DNA of 64,000 nucleotides from Streptomyces sp. NBC_01571 (GCF_026339875.1 NZ_JAPEPZ010000001.1:5642001-5706000), one strand, 5' to 3'. Shown: positions 1-9,871, counted from the first letter of the stretch. Notes: generated from the letters alone by a model not told the origin. Numbers and translations are program-made.

Positions 1-2039
1 AAGGCGGGGGCCGGCGCCCGGTCGACCGTCTTCAGGGGCGCCGGGACGAGAGGGAGCAGCGCGGCGGCGACGGCCAGCGCGCCGAAGTACTGGGTGGCGG
101 CGCCGCGGGCGCTCAGCAGCCGCTCGATCGCGACCGCCACCAGCATGCCCAGGACGGGCGCGCAGATCATCGCGACCCGTCCCTCGATGACGGACTCGAA
201 GAGGGGTTTGCCGGACAGCAGCGCCCAGGGGCCGGGCAGCACGATGTCGGTCGTCGGAATGCGGAACTTCGGGCCCAGTGAGAGCATGGCCGAGGCCAGT
301 GCCGTGAAGGCGAGGGCCTTGACGAGCGCCCGCTCCCAGAGCCGTACGACGACCGCGAAGGCGAGCACGACCAGCGGCCATCCGTAGAAGGCGTTCTGCT
401 CGGTGGGATTGAGCGAGAGTGCGCCCGCGCTCCCGGCGTTCCCCGCGAGCAGCGAGCGCTCGGCGAAGGAGAGGAGCGCGAGAGGGCTGTTGCCGGCGTT
501 GTCGCCGTGGAGCACGCTCCCGTAGCTCTGCGGCCCCGCGAACTGCCAGTACAGCGGGAACGCGACGATCGGCAGGCACACGGCCCCCGCGACCGCCAGC
601 CCGCTCAGCAGTGGACGCCACGCCGCCCTGGCGACATCGCGTCGGACGAGCCCGTAGCCGAGCGCGAACAGCGCCATGCCCATCGACGCGAGCAGCAGGG
701 GCTCCTCGCCGAGGAAGATCTGGTACGTCGCCATCAGGCCGAGCACGATCCCGTCCCGGACGACCCGGGTGCCGGCGCACAGACGTAGCGCACGGTCGAC
801 GAGCAGCGGGACCATGAACAGGATCACGAAGTTCGGGTGCGCGTTGGCGTGGCTGACCATCGGCGGGGCGAAGGCGGCCAGCGCGGCGCCGACGAACGCG
901 GCGCCCCGGTGTCCCACGACCCGTTTGACGATCAGCCAGTACCAGGCGGCGCCGGTGGCGGCCAGTCCCAGCGTCATGACGAGACTGAGCGCGATCGCCG
1001 GGCCGAAGAGCAGGGTGATCGGCGCGAAGGGGACGGACAGGCCCAGCATGACCGTGTTGGCCATGAGGTTCACGCCGTCCGGGAAGCCCTGGAGGGTGGT
1101 GAAGAGCGGGTTGTGGAGATGGCGGATGTTGTCCGCCGTGACCGCGAAGAACCACTCCCACTGGTTCTGGTCCTGGAGCGAGTCCGGGAGGTAGCGGCCG
1201 TTCGGGTCCGCCCAGCGGCCGGAGTAGAGGGCGACCGCCATGAGGAGGAAGAGCGAGACCGCGAGGAGGTCCGCGGGGCGGACGGAGCGGGCCTTGAGGA
1301 GGGTCAGTTCGGCGAGGACGCGGCCGTAGTCGAGGGGCCGTACCTTCGAGCCGGGCTGGTGGGACCAGCGGACCGGGACCTCCGCCACCGGCCAGCCCGA
1401 GCGGCGGAAGTGCTGGAGCACCTCGACGTCGATGCCCCAGCCGTTGAGCCGCGACGCTCCGAACGCCTCCCGTGCCCGCTCCCCGTCGAAGAGCTTGAAC
1501 CCGCACTGGGTGTCGCGTATGCCGGGCACCGCGACCCTGCGTATCAGGAAGTTCCCGGCGCGGCCGAGCAGCTCGCGCAGCCGGTGCTGGTGCGTGTCTA
1601 TCGTGGCGCCGGGCGTGGCCCGTGACCCGATCGCGGCGGCGTGGTCCTCGCCGAGCGCCTTGTCGAGCAGCTCCAGCTCCTCGATCGGCGCGGCCAGGTC
1701 GGCGTCCGTGACGAGGACGCGGCGGCCGTACGAGGCGAGGACGCCCAGGCGCAGGGCGTGGCCCTTGCCGCGGTTGCGGGGGCTGGTGACGAGCTGGACG
1801 CGGGATTCGCGGGCGGAGACGGCCGTGACGACGTCCCTCGTGCCGTCGGTGGAGCCGTCGTCCACGACGATCAGCTCCCACCTGCCGAAACGGCTCTCGT
1901 TGTCCCGCAGGTGCGTGATGATCGCGTCGAGCGTCGGGGCGAGCCGCCGCTCCTCGTTGTAGGCGGGGACGACGACCGACAGGTCGATGGCAGGGGCCGG
2001 CATGTCCTCTATGACGTCCGTGGTGTGCGGCGCGCTCAT
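1..2039 (-). CDS. Family 2 glycosyltransferase fused to a polytopic membrane region (partial, 3' end outside window)
   Basis: The N-terminal ~250 residues form a dolichyl-phosphate-mannose-synthase-like GT2 domain, with VVVPAYNEE near residue 22, VVDDGSTDGT near 60 and a DAD-like metal motif (VTDADLA) near 110. The rest is a long hydrophobic segment with HxNPL and NxHPNF motifs in its loops, as in polyprenyl-sugar-using membrane transferases. The expected role is sugar transfer to a lipid carrier or surface glycan at the membrane; the substrate is unknown. The ATG at 2039 overlaps the stop of the upstream GntR gene in an ATGA, so translation is probably coupled. The frame is still open at base 1, so the C-terminus is missing. 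Confidence 0.8.
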   Translation of the reverse strand, partial: MSAPHTTDVIEDMPAPAIDLSVVVPAYNEERRLAPTLDAIITHLRDNESRFGRWELIVVDDGSTDGTRDVVTAVSARESRVQLVTSPRNRGKGHALRLGVLASYGRRVLVTDADLAAPIEELELLDKALGEDHAAAIGSRATPGATIDTHQHRLRELLGRAGNFLIRRVAVPGIRDTQCGFKLFDGERAREAFGASRLNGWGIDVEVLQHFRRSGWPVAEVPVRWSHQPGSKVRPLDYGRVLAELTLLKARSVRPADLLAVSLFLLMAVALYSGRWADPNGRYLPDSLQDQNQWEWFFAVTADNIRHLHNPLFTTLQGFPDGVNLMANTVMLGLSVPFAPITLLFGPAIALSLVMTLGLAATGAAWYWLIVKRVVGHRGAAFVGAALAAFAPPMVSHANAHPNFVILFMVPLLVDRALRLCAGTRVVRDGIVLGLMATYQIFLGEEPLLLASMGMALFALGYGLVRRDVARAAWRPLLSGLAVAGAVCLPIVAFPLYWQFAGPQSYGSVLHGDNAGNSPLALLSFAERSLLAGNAGSAGALSLNPTEQNAFYGWPLVVLAFAVVVRLWERALVKALAFTALASAMLSLGPKFRIPTTDIVLPGPWALLSGKPLFESVIEGRVAMICAPVLGMLVAVAIERLLSARGAATQYFGALAVAAALLPLVPAPLKTVDRAPAPA

Positions 2040-2734
2040 TCGGCGGCCAGACGTTCTATGAGGGCCAGGGAGTGCGCGTTGTACTCGGTGACGATCGCGT
2101 GCGCCGCTCGCGGGTCGCGCCGCGCGAGCGCGTCCACCAGTTCCGTGTGCCCCGACCAGAGGTAGCCCCTCAGGTCGCCCACCCGGCGCAGGTGCTGCAC
2201 CGTGCACACCCAGGACTGGACGCGCAGGCGGTGCAGGAAGTCGGCCAGGTAGGTGTTGCCGAAGAGGGCGCTCAGCTCGCGCCAGAAGCGGAGGTCGTAG
2301 CCGATGAGGATGTTCAGGTCGCCCGCGGCGGCGGCACGCTGGGCCTCCTCGCCGCGGCGGCGGACGCCCGCGAGGGCGGCGAGGACGCGTGGATCGTCGG
2401 CCAGTTTCATGCCGTCGCCCTCGATGAGGCTGTGGAACATCCCGTCCGTGACGAGGCTGCGGGCCTCGATCATGCCGCGGAAGTCGGCCGGTGAGTACTC
2501 GTGCACGCGGAAGCCGCGGTGCTGGTCGGCGTCGAGCAGGCCCTGTGCCGACAGGTCGACGAGGGCCTCGCGGACCGGGGTCGCGGAGACGCCGTACTGC
2601 TCGGCGATCTCCTTCACCGTGAACTCCTGCCCCGGCTGGAGGCGGCCTGCCAGCACCTCGTCGCGGAGTGCGTCGGCGATCTGCTGCCGCAGGGTGCTGC
2701 GGGTTACGGCGCCAGTGCCGCCGGTGCCGGGCAT
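2036..2734 (-). CDS. GntR-family transcriptional regulator, FCD type
   Basis: The protein has 232 residues from the chosen ATG. An N-terminal winged helix-turn-helix contains LRQQIADALRDEVLAGRLQPG and VKEIAEQYGVSATPVREAL, typical of FadR-subfamily GntR proteins, and is followed by an all-helical FCD ligand-binding region with an R-x-x-L/E-x-R-x-L start (MIEARSLV). I chose the ATG at 2734 because GGGGGAG lies about nine bases upstream; in-frame starts at 2752 and 2797 have no better site. The gene is coupled by a 4-base overlap to the GT2 gene, which suggests it controls that gene or senses a related metabolite. The ligand cannot be inferred. Confidence 0.85.
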   Translation of the reverse strand: MPGTGGTGAVTRSTLRQQIADALRDEVLAGRLQPGQEFTVKEIAEQYGVSATPVREALVDLSAQGLLDADQHRGFRVHEYSPADFRGMIEARSLVTDGMFHSLIEGDGMKLADDPRVLAALAGVRRRGEEAQRAAAAGDLNILIGYDLRFWRELSALFGNTYLADFLHRLRVQSWVCTVQHLRRVGDLRGYLWSGHTELVDALARRDPRAAHAIVTEYNAHSLALIERLAAE

Positions 2735-2847
2735 GGTGTGTCGCTCCCCCATCGCGTACGGGTGCACGTGCGTGCGCTTGTGCTTCTCTATGAGCACGTC
2801 ACCTTACGCGGTGGGGTACCTGCAAGGGATTCCTCGCCCCTGCCACC

Positions 2848-3075
2848 CCTGGGGGCTCCGCCCCCGGACCCCCGTTCGGCCTGAACGGCCTCGTCCTCAA
2901 ACGCGGGACGGGCTGAAAGGCATACCCCCGGCCGGAATCATCAGCTCGCGCCCTCGTCTCCAGCGCGGGCCCGCACATCCAGCCCGTCCGGCGTTTGAGG
3001 ACGAGCCCTTCGGGCGATGGGGGTCCAGGGGGCGCAGCCCCCTGGCGGGGTCTGGGGCGGAGCCCCCAGGGGTGG
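2848..3075. repeat. Streptomyces dispersed intergenic palindromes (two facing copies)
   Basis: The gene-free stretch between the GntR promoter side and the aminotransferase stop holds two facing copies of an element common in Streptomyces intergenic DNA. One is GGGGCTCCGCCCC with CCTCGTCCTCAAACGC near 2848-2905. The other is CGTCCGGCGTTTGAGGACGAG near 2981-3005, followed by GGGGTCTGGGGCGGAGCCCC near 3049-3068. The arms can fold into GC hairpins and probably terminate the aminotransferase transcript. Confidence 0.6.
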
Positions 3076-3105
3076 GCCAGGTGGGGGCGAGGAAAGCCCC
3101 CGGCT

Positions 3106-4461
3106 TCAGGCCGTGTGTTCGTCGGCTACGGCCAGCGCCGCGTCCAGCACCGCGAGCCCCTCCTTCGCCTCGGCCTCCGTGACGTTGCACGGCGGTACGA
3201 CATGGGTGCGGTTCATGTTGATGAAGGGCCACAGCCCGTGGGCCTTCGCGGTGGCCCCGAACGCCGCCATGGGCGCGTTGTCCGTCCCCGCCGCGTTGTA
3301 CGGCACCAGCGGCTCCCGCGTCTCCCGGTCCTTGACCAGCTCGAGGGCCCAGAAGACCCCCGTACCGCGCACCTCGCCGACACTGGGGTGCCGCTCGGCG
3401 AGCTCACGCAGCCCGGGACCGAGCACCGTCTCACCGATCCGCGCGGCCTGCTCGACGATGCCCTCCTCCTCCATCACGTTGATCGTGGCGACGGCCGCCG
3501 CACAGGCCAGCGGATGCCCGGAGTACGTGAGCCCGCCGGGGTAGGGCCGGCGCGCGAAGGTCTCCGCGATCGCCGAGGAGATGGCCACACCGCCCAGCGG
3601 CACGTACCCGGAGTTCACGCCCTTCGCGAAGGTCATCAGGTCCGGCGTCACGTCGTAGTGGTCGGCGGCGAACCACTTGCCGGTCCGTCCGAACCCGGCC
3701 ATGACCTCGTCCAGGACGAAGACGATCCCGTACCGGTCGCATATCTCCCGCACCCCGGCGAGGTAGCCGGGCGGGGGCGTCATGATGCCCGCCGTGCCGG
3801 GGATGGTCTCCAGGATGACGGCCGCGATGGTGGCCGGCCCCTCGAAGGCGATCGTGTCCTCCAGGTGCTGGAGCGCCCGCTCGCACTCCTGCCGCTCGTT
3901 CTCCGCGTGGAAGGGGGAGCGGTAGAGGAACGGCGCCCAGAAGTGGACGACGCCGGCCGCGCCGATGTCGTTCGGCCAGCGCCGCGGGTCACCGGTGAGG
4001 TTGATCGCGGTGGAGGTGGCGCCGTGGTACGAGCGGTACGCGGAGAGGATCTTCGGGCGCCCGGTGTGCAGCCGGGCCATCCGCGTCGCGTTCTCGACGG
4101 CCTCGGCGCCGCCGTTGGTGAAGAAGATCTTGTCCAGGTCGCCGGGGGTCCGCTCGGCGATCAGCCGGGCCGCCTCCGACCGCGCCTCGACGGCGAAGGC
4201 GGGCGCGAACGTCGACAGCGTGGCGGCCTGCTCCTGGATCGCGGCGACGACCTTCGGGTGCTGGTAGCCGATGTTGGTGAAGACGAGCCCACTGGTGAAG
4301 TCCAGATACCGCTTGCCTTCGTAGTCCCAGAAGTACGACCCCTCCGCGCCGGCGACGGCGAGCGGGTCGATGAGCTCCTGCGCGGACCAGGAGTGGAACA
4401 CGTGCGCGCGGTCCGCGGCCTTCACGGCGGCGCCGACCTGGGGATGGGGCTGAGGGGTCAT
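3106..4461 (-). CDS. Class III PLP-dependent aminotransferase
   Basis: This 451-residue protein belongs to the omega-aminotransferase group (GABA/ornithine/beta-alanine type), which moves an amino group from an amine or omega-amino acid to a keto acid. The PLP-binding lysine lies in TFAKGVNSGYVPLGG near residue 275. The upstream aspartate is in FVLDEVMAGFGRTGKW, and the phosphate-binding NGGAEAVENATRMAR segment is near 110. Length and motif order are complete for the family. The ATG at 4461 begins MTPQPHPQV; a GTG at 4482 is an alternative and neither has a strong ribosome site. It is transcribed away from the kinase gene at 4802. Substrate specificity is not deducible. Confidence 0.85.
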   Translation of the reverse strand: MTPQPHPQVGAAVKAADRAHVFHSWSAQELIDPLAVAGAEGSYFWDYEGKRYLDFTSGLVFTNIGYQHPKVVAAIQEQAATLSTFAPAFAVEARSEAARLIAERTPGDLDKIFFTNGGAEAVENATRMARLHTGRPKILSAYRSYHGATSTAINLTGDPRRWPNDIGAAGVVHFWAPFLYRSPFHAENERQECERALQHLEDTIAFEGPATIAAVILETIPGTAGIMTPPPGYLAGVREICDRYGIVFVLDEVMAGFGRTGKWFAADHYDVTPDLMTFAKGVNSGYVPLGGVAISSAIAETFARRPYPGGLTYSGHPLACAAAVATINVMEEEGIVEQAARIGETVLGPGLRELAERHPSVGEVRGTGVFWALELVKDRETREPLVPYNAAGTDNAPMAAFGATAKAHGLWPFINMNRTHVVPPCNVTEAEAKEGLAVLDAALAVADEHTA

Positions 4462-4801
4462 GCGCCGAGCGTAGGTGTCCACGGAGCGGACGCGACATCG
4501 GCGTCCTGTCTGCGGTCCGGGGCTTTCCGCGACAGTCTGTCGGGCGTCGGGGACCCGGACCCGGAGAACGGGGGCGGAGACGGGGACGGGGCGGGGACGG
4601 AGGAGGCGGGATGGGACGGGAGGGCCGGGAGCGGCTACCGGCGGTGCCCGGTGACCGCTCGGCGGTGCCCGGCGGGCCCGCGACGGGCGTCACGAAAGCG
4701 CCAGACGCTGTTACGGAACCGTAGACACCACCCCGCCCACCTCCCCGTACGGCAGCACTATCCTCGGGCTGTTGCACACGTACGGGGGAGGGCGCGCGAC
4801 G

Positions 4802-6790
4802 ATGGAGAAGCTGGGGGGCGGGGACCCGCGTCAGATCGGGGCGTACCGGCTGATGGCGCGGCTCGGTGCCGGCGGGATGGGGAACGTCTATCTCGCACGC
4901 TCCGACCGCGGCCGTACCGTCGCCGTGAAACTGGTGCGCGAGGAACTGGCCGAGCAGGAGGAGTTCCGGGCCCGCTTCCGGCAGGAGGTGCAGGCCGCGC
5001 GCAGGGTCGGCGGTCACTGGACCGCGCCCGTGCTGGACGCGGACACGGAGGCCGACATCCCGTGGGTCGCGACCGGTTATGTGGCCGGTCCCAGTCTCCA
5101 GACCGTCGTCGGCCACGACCACGGCGCGCTGCCGGAGCGTTCCGTGCGCATCCTCGCGGCCGGCCTCGCGCACGCCCTGAAGGACATCCACGCGGCCGGA
5201 CTCATCCACCGCGACCTCAAGCCCTCCAACGTGCTCGTGACGATCGACGGCCCGCGCGTCATCGACTTCGGGATCGCGCGCGCCCTGGAGACCGTCACCG
5301 ACGGCGGCCTCACCCGCACCGGCGCGCTCGTCGGCTCTCCCGGCTTCATGGCGCCCGAGCAGGTCCGCGGTGACCGTGTCACGCCCGCGTGCGACATCTT
5401 CTGCCTGGGGTCGGTCCTGTCGTACGCCGCCACGGGCGTGCTGCCCTTCGGGGCGACGAGCAGCGGGGTGCACGCGATGATGTTCCGCATCGCGCAGGAG
5501 GACCCGGACCTGGAGGGCGTACCGGAGGGGCTCGCCGACCTCGTACGGCACTGTCTGCGCAAGGATCCGGCGGCACGCCCCTCGCTCGACGAGATCCTGG
5601 AGCGGACCGGCGCCGAGGACACCGTCTCGGGCGGGCGGTCCCGTGACCCGTGGCTGCCGAGCGCGCTGGTGGCCCAACTGGGGCGGCACGCCGTGCGGTT
5701 GCTGGACACGGAGAATCCGGACACGGCGACGGCCGCGCTTCCGCCGGCCCCGGAGCGGGCTCCGGAGCAGCCTCCGGCGCAGGTCTCGGAGCAGGCTGCG
5801 GGCCCGGCCGTGGATCTGTCCAAATCCGCTGCCGCGGCCGCTGCACCCGGCGTGTCTGCCGCACCCGCCGCACCCGCCGCATCCGTGGCCCCCGTCGCCT
5901 CCGGCACGACGCCGGTTCCCGAGGTCTCCCCGGAGCACGCCGCCACTCCGCCGCCGGGGCAGCCGGGCTCCGCGGACCACCTCCCCACGATGATCGGGGG
6001 CATCCACGGGACGCCCCCGCCGGCCGCACCGCCCGCGCAGCACCCCGCGTACGGCTATCCCCAGCAGCACCCCAGCCCTTCGGGGCCACCCGCGTACGGC
6101 TATCCGCAGGGCGGCTGGGGCACTCCGCCGGGCTCCTACGGCTCGACGACTCCGTACGGCCCCGGGAGCGGGCCCGCCCCCGACCTCCTGGAGCCCCCGC
6201 GCAGGAGCGGCCGTTCCACCGCCGCCCTGATCGTCGTGGCGCTGGTCGTCGCGCTGGGCGCGGGCGGCTCCGTCTACGCCCTGATGCGGGGCGGCAGCGG
6301 CGGCACCGACGACTCCAAGGGGGCCCCGGCCACCACCGCGCCCACGACACCGGGACCGACGGCATCCGGGCCGTCGGCCTCCGCCTCCACCTCCGCCCCC
6401 ACCGAGTCGTCCGCCTCGCCGTCGGCGCAGGGCGGGACGGTCCCGGAGGGGTTCCTCGGCACCTGGGACGCCTCCATCGACAACGCGACGGGGCACAACA
6501 CGCGCCGCCTCACCATCCGGCAGGGCGAGGTCGGCGACACGGTCCTCACGCTCACCGCGGACGGCCCGCTCGGCAGCGGCACCTACCACTGCGTCTTCCA
6601 GGCCGAGCTGACCGCCGCCCCGGCCGCCGGCGGCCCGCTGCGGATCGGTCCCTCCCAGGTCTCGTCCGGCGGACCGCTCTCCTCCTGCACGCCGGGCGCC
6701 GCCTCCGAGGTGACCCTGCTGCCCGACGGGAGTCTGCGCCGGGTGAACACGGGTTCCGGCGACGCCCTGACGTACACGAAGAGCGGCTGA
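4802..6790 (+). CDS. PknB-like transmembrane serine/threonine protein kinase
   Basis: The 662-residue protein has an N-terminal Hanks-type kinase domain at about residues 10-270. It shows the glycine loop LGAGGMGNVYLA, the ATP lysine in VAVKLV, HRDLKPSN as the catalytic loop, DFGIAR for metal binding and an APE-type activation-segment end (MAPEQVRG). A Pro/Ala-rich linker of some 180 residues follows, then one membrane helix (ALIVVALVVALGAGG) near residue 475 and an extracellular C-terminal domain of about 150 residues. That domain has two Cys and begins after a Ser/Thr-rich spacer. The ATG at 4802 is preceded by GGGGGAGGG, so it is preferred over a TTG at 4772. The sensor domain has no PASTA repeats. 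Confidence 0.9.
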   Translation: MEKLGGGDPRQIGAYRLMARLGAGGMGNVYLARSDRGRTVAVKLVREELAEQEEFRARFRQEVQAARRVGGHWTAPVLDADTEADIPWVATGYVAGPSLQTVVGHDHGALPERSVRILAAGLAHALKDIHAAGLIHRDLKPSNVLVTIDGPRVIDFGIARALETVTDGGLTRTGALVGSPGFMAPEQVRGDRVTPACDIFCLGSVLSYAATGVLPFGATSSGVHAMMFRIAQEDPDLEGVPEGLADLVRHCLRKDPAARPSLDEILERTGAEDTVSGGRSRDPWLPSALVAQLGRHAVRLLDTENPDTATAALPPAPERAPEQPPAQVSEQAAGPAVDLSKSAAAAAAPGVSAAPAAPAASVAPVASGTTPVPEVSPEHAATPPPGQPGSADHLPTMIGGIHGTPPPAAPPAQHPAYGYPQQHPSPSGPPAYGYPQGGWGTPPGSYGSTTPYGPGSGPAPDLLEPPRRSGRSTAALIVVALVVALGAGGSVYALMRGGSGGTDDSKGAPATTAPTTPGPTASGPSASASTSAPTESSASPSAQGGTVPEGFLGTWDASIDNATGHNTRRLTIRQGEVGDTVLTLTADGPLGSGTYHCVFQAELTAAPAAGGPLRIGPSQVSSGGPLSSCTPGAASEVTLLPDGSLRRVNTGSGDALTYTKSG

Positions 6791-6941
6791 CGGACGTACC
6801 GGAGAGCGGCTGACGCGGGGGCGGTCACCGTCGAGGGCGGTCGGCGTGGACGGCTGCTGAAACTTCATCCGGCGTACGCCGGGCGTTCTCGCTCCAAGTC
6901 GTACGGTGGCCCCACCGTTGGGCTCGGGGGAGTGGCTCGCG

Positions 6942-8474
6942 ATGGAGTGGCTGAGCGCAGAGAACGTAGTGGCCGTCGGGACCGCCGTGATCGGTGTCGT
7001 CGCCTCTGCCGTGATGGTCTGGTACGAGCGCCGGGTGCCGCGGCGCAAGCGGATCGGGTACCGGGTGCAGATGGACAACCCGGTGGGCGACGACGTGCGT
7101 TCGGGTCGCGCCAACGTGCGGCTCGGGCTGTTCGACGAGGCGCCGGGCATGGCGGACGCCACGCTGGTGCTGCTGCGGATCGAGAACGACGGCTCGCAGA
7201 GCATCGCCGGGGACGACTACACGAGCCGTGAACGGCACGGTCTGACCGCGGTGTTCACCGATCGCACCATCCGGGGCGTGTCCGTCACCCAGCCGCCCGG
7301 CACCGACCACCTCATGGACCACTTCACGCCGGCGGCGGGGCTCAGTTACGAGGGCGGCACCCTGCGCATCCCGCGCGTCCCGCTCAACCGGGGCGAGCAC
7401 TTCAAGCTGCTCGTGCTGCTGTCGGGTGGTGACGTCGGGCGGAACATACGCCTCATCGGCGGACTGCGGGACGGTGAGGTCAGCCCCAACCGCAGTACGA
7501 CACCGGACGATCAGCCGCCCCTGTTCAGCCGCGCGGCCCGGACGATCACCGTGCTGCTGACGGTGTGCGTCGTCGCACTCGCGCTGATCGTCGTGCTGCG
7601 GGACGACTCGCGGCCGCCGATCGGCTGTGAGCAGGGCACGCTGACGGTCACCGGCTCGACCGCCTTCGCGCCCGTCATGAGCGAGCTGGCCAAGAAGTAC
7701 GAGCGGGACTGCGAGGGCTCCGACATCGTGGTCGACGCGCACGGCAGTACGGCGGGGGTGCGTGAGCTCGCGGACGCGGGGGCCCGGTCGAAGAACGGCT
7801 CGCCGCCCGTCGTCGCCCTCTCCGACGGGCCCAAGCCCAACGGTCTCCCGCAGCTGCGGGAGAACCGGGTCGCGGTCTCGGTCTTCGCACTGGTCGTCAA
7901 CGACGACATCCCGCTCCGCGGCCTCACGCTGGACGAGGTACGCCGGCTCTACCGCGGCGAGATCCGCGACTGGAAGCAGCTCGGCGGCCCCGACCGGCCC
8001 GTGCTCCTCGTCAGCCGGGACGCCAACTCCGGTACGCGGCAGGTCTTCCAGCGCCGGGTGCTGGGCCGCGGCGAGATCGCGAACTCCTCCCTCGACTGCG
8101 TCCACAAGGACGACACGACGGCTTCCGTGGTGCGTTGCGAACTGGACTCCACCGACCAGGTGCTGAGCACCGTGGCGGCGCTCCCCGGCGCGATCGGCTA
8201 CAGCGAGCTGAACCTCGCGACCGGCCGCAAGGGCCTGCACCAGCTCACCCTCGACGGCCACATCCCCTCCGTCGAGGAGCTGGAGCACGGCACCAGCGAC
8301 TATCCGTACCGCGAGATCGAGTACGCCTACACCTACGGCCAGCCGCCCGCCGACTCCCTCGCCTCCAGCTTCCTCACCTACATCAGCCGGGGCAGCGGCC
8401 AGGACGTGATCCGCACCCACGGCCACCTGCCGTGCGGAACCCCCGTAGGCCTGAAAATCTGCGGCACGGACTGA
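6942..8474 (+). CDS. Membrane-anchored PstS-like substrate-binding protein
   Basis: The protein has 510 residues. A first membrane helix (VVAVGTAVIGVVASAVMVWY) is followed by a ~150-residue beta-rich domain of unknown family. A second helix (ITVLLTVCVVALALIVVL) lies near residue 205, and then comes a periplasmic-binding-protein-like domain related to PstS. The latter shows LTVTGSTAFAPVM near 230 and SRDANSGTRQVFQRR near 355, the phosphate-loop positions in PstS proteins. There are no PstCAB genes beside it, so it may be a sensor or scavenger rather than an ABC component. The ATG at 6942 has GGGGGAG ten bases upstream. It starts 151 bases after the kinase stop and may be co-regulated with it. 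Confidence 0.75.
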   Translation: MEWLSAENVVAVGTAVIGVVASAVMVWYERRVPRRKRIGYRVQMDNPVGDDVRSGRANVRLGLFDEAPGMADATLVLLRIENDGSQSIAGDDYTSRERHGLTAVFTDRTIRGVSVTQPPGTDHLMDHFTPAAGLSYEGGTLRIPRVPLNRGEHFKLLVLLSGGDVGRNIRLIGGLRDGEVSPNRSTTPDDQPPLFSRAARTITVLLTVCVVALALIVVLRDDSRPPIGCEQGTLTVTGSTAFAPVMSELAKKYERDCEGSDIVVDAHGSTAGVRELADAGARSKNGSPPVVALSDGPKPNGLPQLRENRVAVSVFALVVNDDIPLRGLTLDEVRRLYRGEIRDWKQLGGPDRPVLLVSRDANSGTRQVFQRRVLGRGEIANSSLDCVHKDDTTASVVRCELDSTDQVLSTVAALPGAIGYSELNLATGRKGLHQLTLDGHIPSVEELEHGTSDYPYREIEYAYTYGQPPADSLASSFLTYISRGSGQDVIRTHGHLPCGTPVGLKICGTD

Positions 8475-8795
8475 GCCCACCCACCCCCGTGCCCCCGTCA
8501 GGGGCGCGGGGAAAAGCCGCCCGCCCGGCCACCAGGGCCTCGTCAGGGCACGAGGAACTGCCCGCCCGGTCGGCTGCCAGGCCCCCGCCACCGGCCCGAC
8601 CATCTGCCTGCCCTGGCCCCCAGGGACCCCCGTCAGGGGGCGCGGGGAACTGCGCGACAAGCCCCCACCGGCCCCGCAGGAACCCATCCCGCCGGGGAAC
8701 CCCGGGCAGCGCCCCGGAGCCGGCCCGACCGGACCGGACACGCCCCGGAGCCGACCCACCCGGACCGGACACGCCCCGGCACCCCGCCCGGAGGG
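8475..8795. repeat. Convergent intergenic region with dispersed GC repeats and a probable terminator
   Basis: No gene is seen between the convergent PstS-like and SLATT genes. The stretch holds two copies of the Streptomyces intergenic motif CCCCCGTCAGGGGCGCGGGGAA (near 8491 and 8629). It also holds a tandem pair of CGGACCGGACACGCCCCGG near 8730 and 8759. GCCCC-GTCA-GGGGC can fold as a hairpin and may terminate transcription from both sides. Confidence 0.5.
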
Positions 8796-9536
8796 CTATC
8801 GCGGCTCGGGCGGCCGCTGGCGGGGCATGTTCGGCCGGGTGCCCGGGGGCAGCGGCAGGCGTCCGGGCGAAGTCCCCTCGGGCCGGGGCGACCCGGCCAG
8901 CGACGACTGGATGCCCAACGGCGCCGGTCCCGTCCGGAACTCCACCATCCAGTCCGCGGTCTCGGCCCGGACCAGCTCCGTGACGTCCTCCGAGAATCTG
9001 CGCAGGACGCCGAGACACCGCTCCGCCGCCTCGCTGGCGGTCCCCTCCGCGGGCCCCAGCACCTCCCGCACGCTCTCGGACGCCCAGTCGAACTGGAGGA
9101 CCTGGAGCCGTCGCTGCACGGCCTGCGCCGTGGCCACGTCCCTTATCCACCCGGAGGTCACCCCGAAGAACCGGTCGCCCGCCACACACGCCACCGCGAG
9201 CAGCAGTGCGAGATACCCCCAGGGAGCCACGCCACCGACCACTCCGGTGAGATCCAGCAGCGGCAGCGCGGCTCCGGCCACCGTGCCCAGTCCCGCTCCG
9301 CCCCGCAGCACCCGGGCCCCCCACCGCTTCCCGGCCCGGTCCGCGAGGTACCAGGACGCCGTGTCGAGAGCCCCCCGCTCCACCCACTGGTACAGCTCAT
9401 GGAGCCGCTCGGCCGGTTCCCCCCAGTCCCCGAGGGGGAGCGGCCGGCCGGTCAGGTCGCCCGGCCGAGGGCCCCCGGCCCCGTCGTCCCGAGCGTCCTG
9501 GGGCGGCCCCTCGGGCTGCATCTCCGGCTGGCTCAC
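8796..9536 (-). CDS. SLATT-type two-helix membrane protein
   Basis: The 246-residue protein has a charged, proline-rich N-terminus and a soluble helix (LHELYQWVERGALDTASWYL). Two hydrophobic segments follow near residues 85-105 and 110-130, joined by a short turn, then a long amphipathic helical region and a proline-rich tail. This is the layout of SLATT (2TM) domains, which elsewhere serve as effectors in nucleotide-signal defence systems; here no SMODS or SLOG partner is adjacent. GTG at 9536 is preceded by AGGGAG and is preferred over an upstream GTG at 9587. The family call rests on topology and helix pattern only. Confidence 0.55.
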   Translation of the reverse strand: MSQPEMQPEGPPQDARDDGAGGPRPGDLTGRPLPLGDWGEPAERLHELYQWVERGALDTASWYLADRAGKRWGARVLRGGAGLGTVAGAALPLLDLTGVVGGVAPWGYLALLLAVACVAGDRFFGVTSGWIRDVATAQAVQRRLQVLQFDWASESVREVLGPAEGTASEAAERCLGVLRRFSEDVTELVRAETADWMVEFRTGPAPLGIQSSLAGSPRPEGTSPGRLPLPPGTRPNMPRQRPPEPR

Positions 9537-9871
9537 CCGGCACTCCCTACTGACGACGGTGATGACGCCGACGACGACGCGGGCCACGACCCCGGCGACG
9601 ACGGCTCCGACGAAAACTAGTGACGTTGTGTGATGCTGCGTGACGCATGATGCACAGGCGCCGTCCCTTTCCTACCGCCCAATGGGTGGCGATGGCCCGG
9701 TTTTCACCGGTTTTCCGCCCGGAAGAGGGTCTTGGTCAGGTATAGGCGGACGGGCGGTGTCACTCGAAAGAGTGCTGGGGCGACCGGCCCGTCGACCACG
9801 TAGGCTCGTGCTGAGCGGGAAAACCCCGTCCGGACAGTGGTGCCGATAGCCGTACGACCCAGGAGCTGATC

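Noticed and set aside
3989..7204. A 1071-residue minus-strand open frame opposite the kinase
   Set aside because: It is a long high-GC shadow of the kinase and PstS-like genes, Arg/Gly/Ala-rich with no domain.
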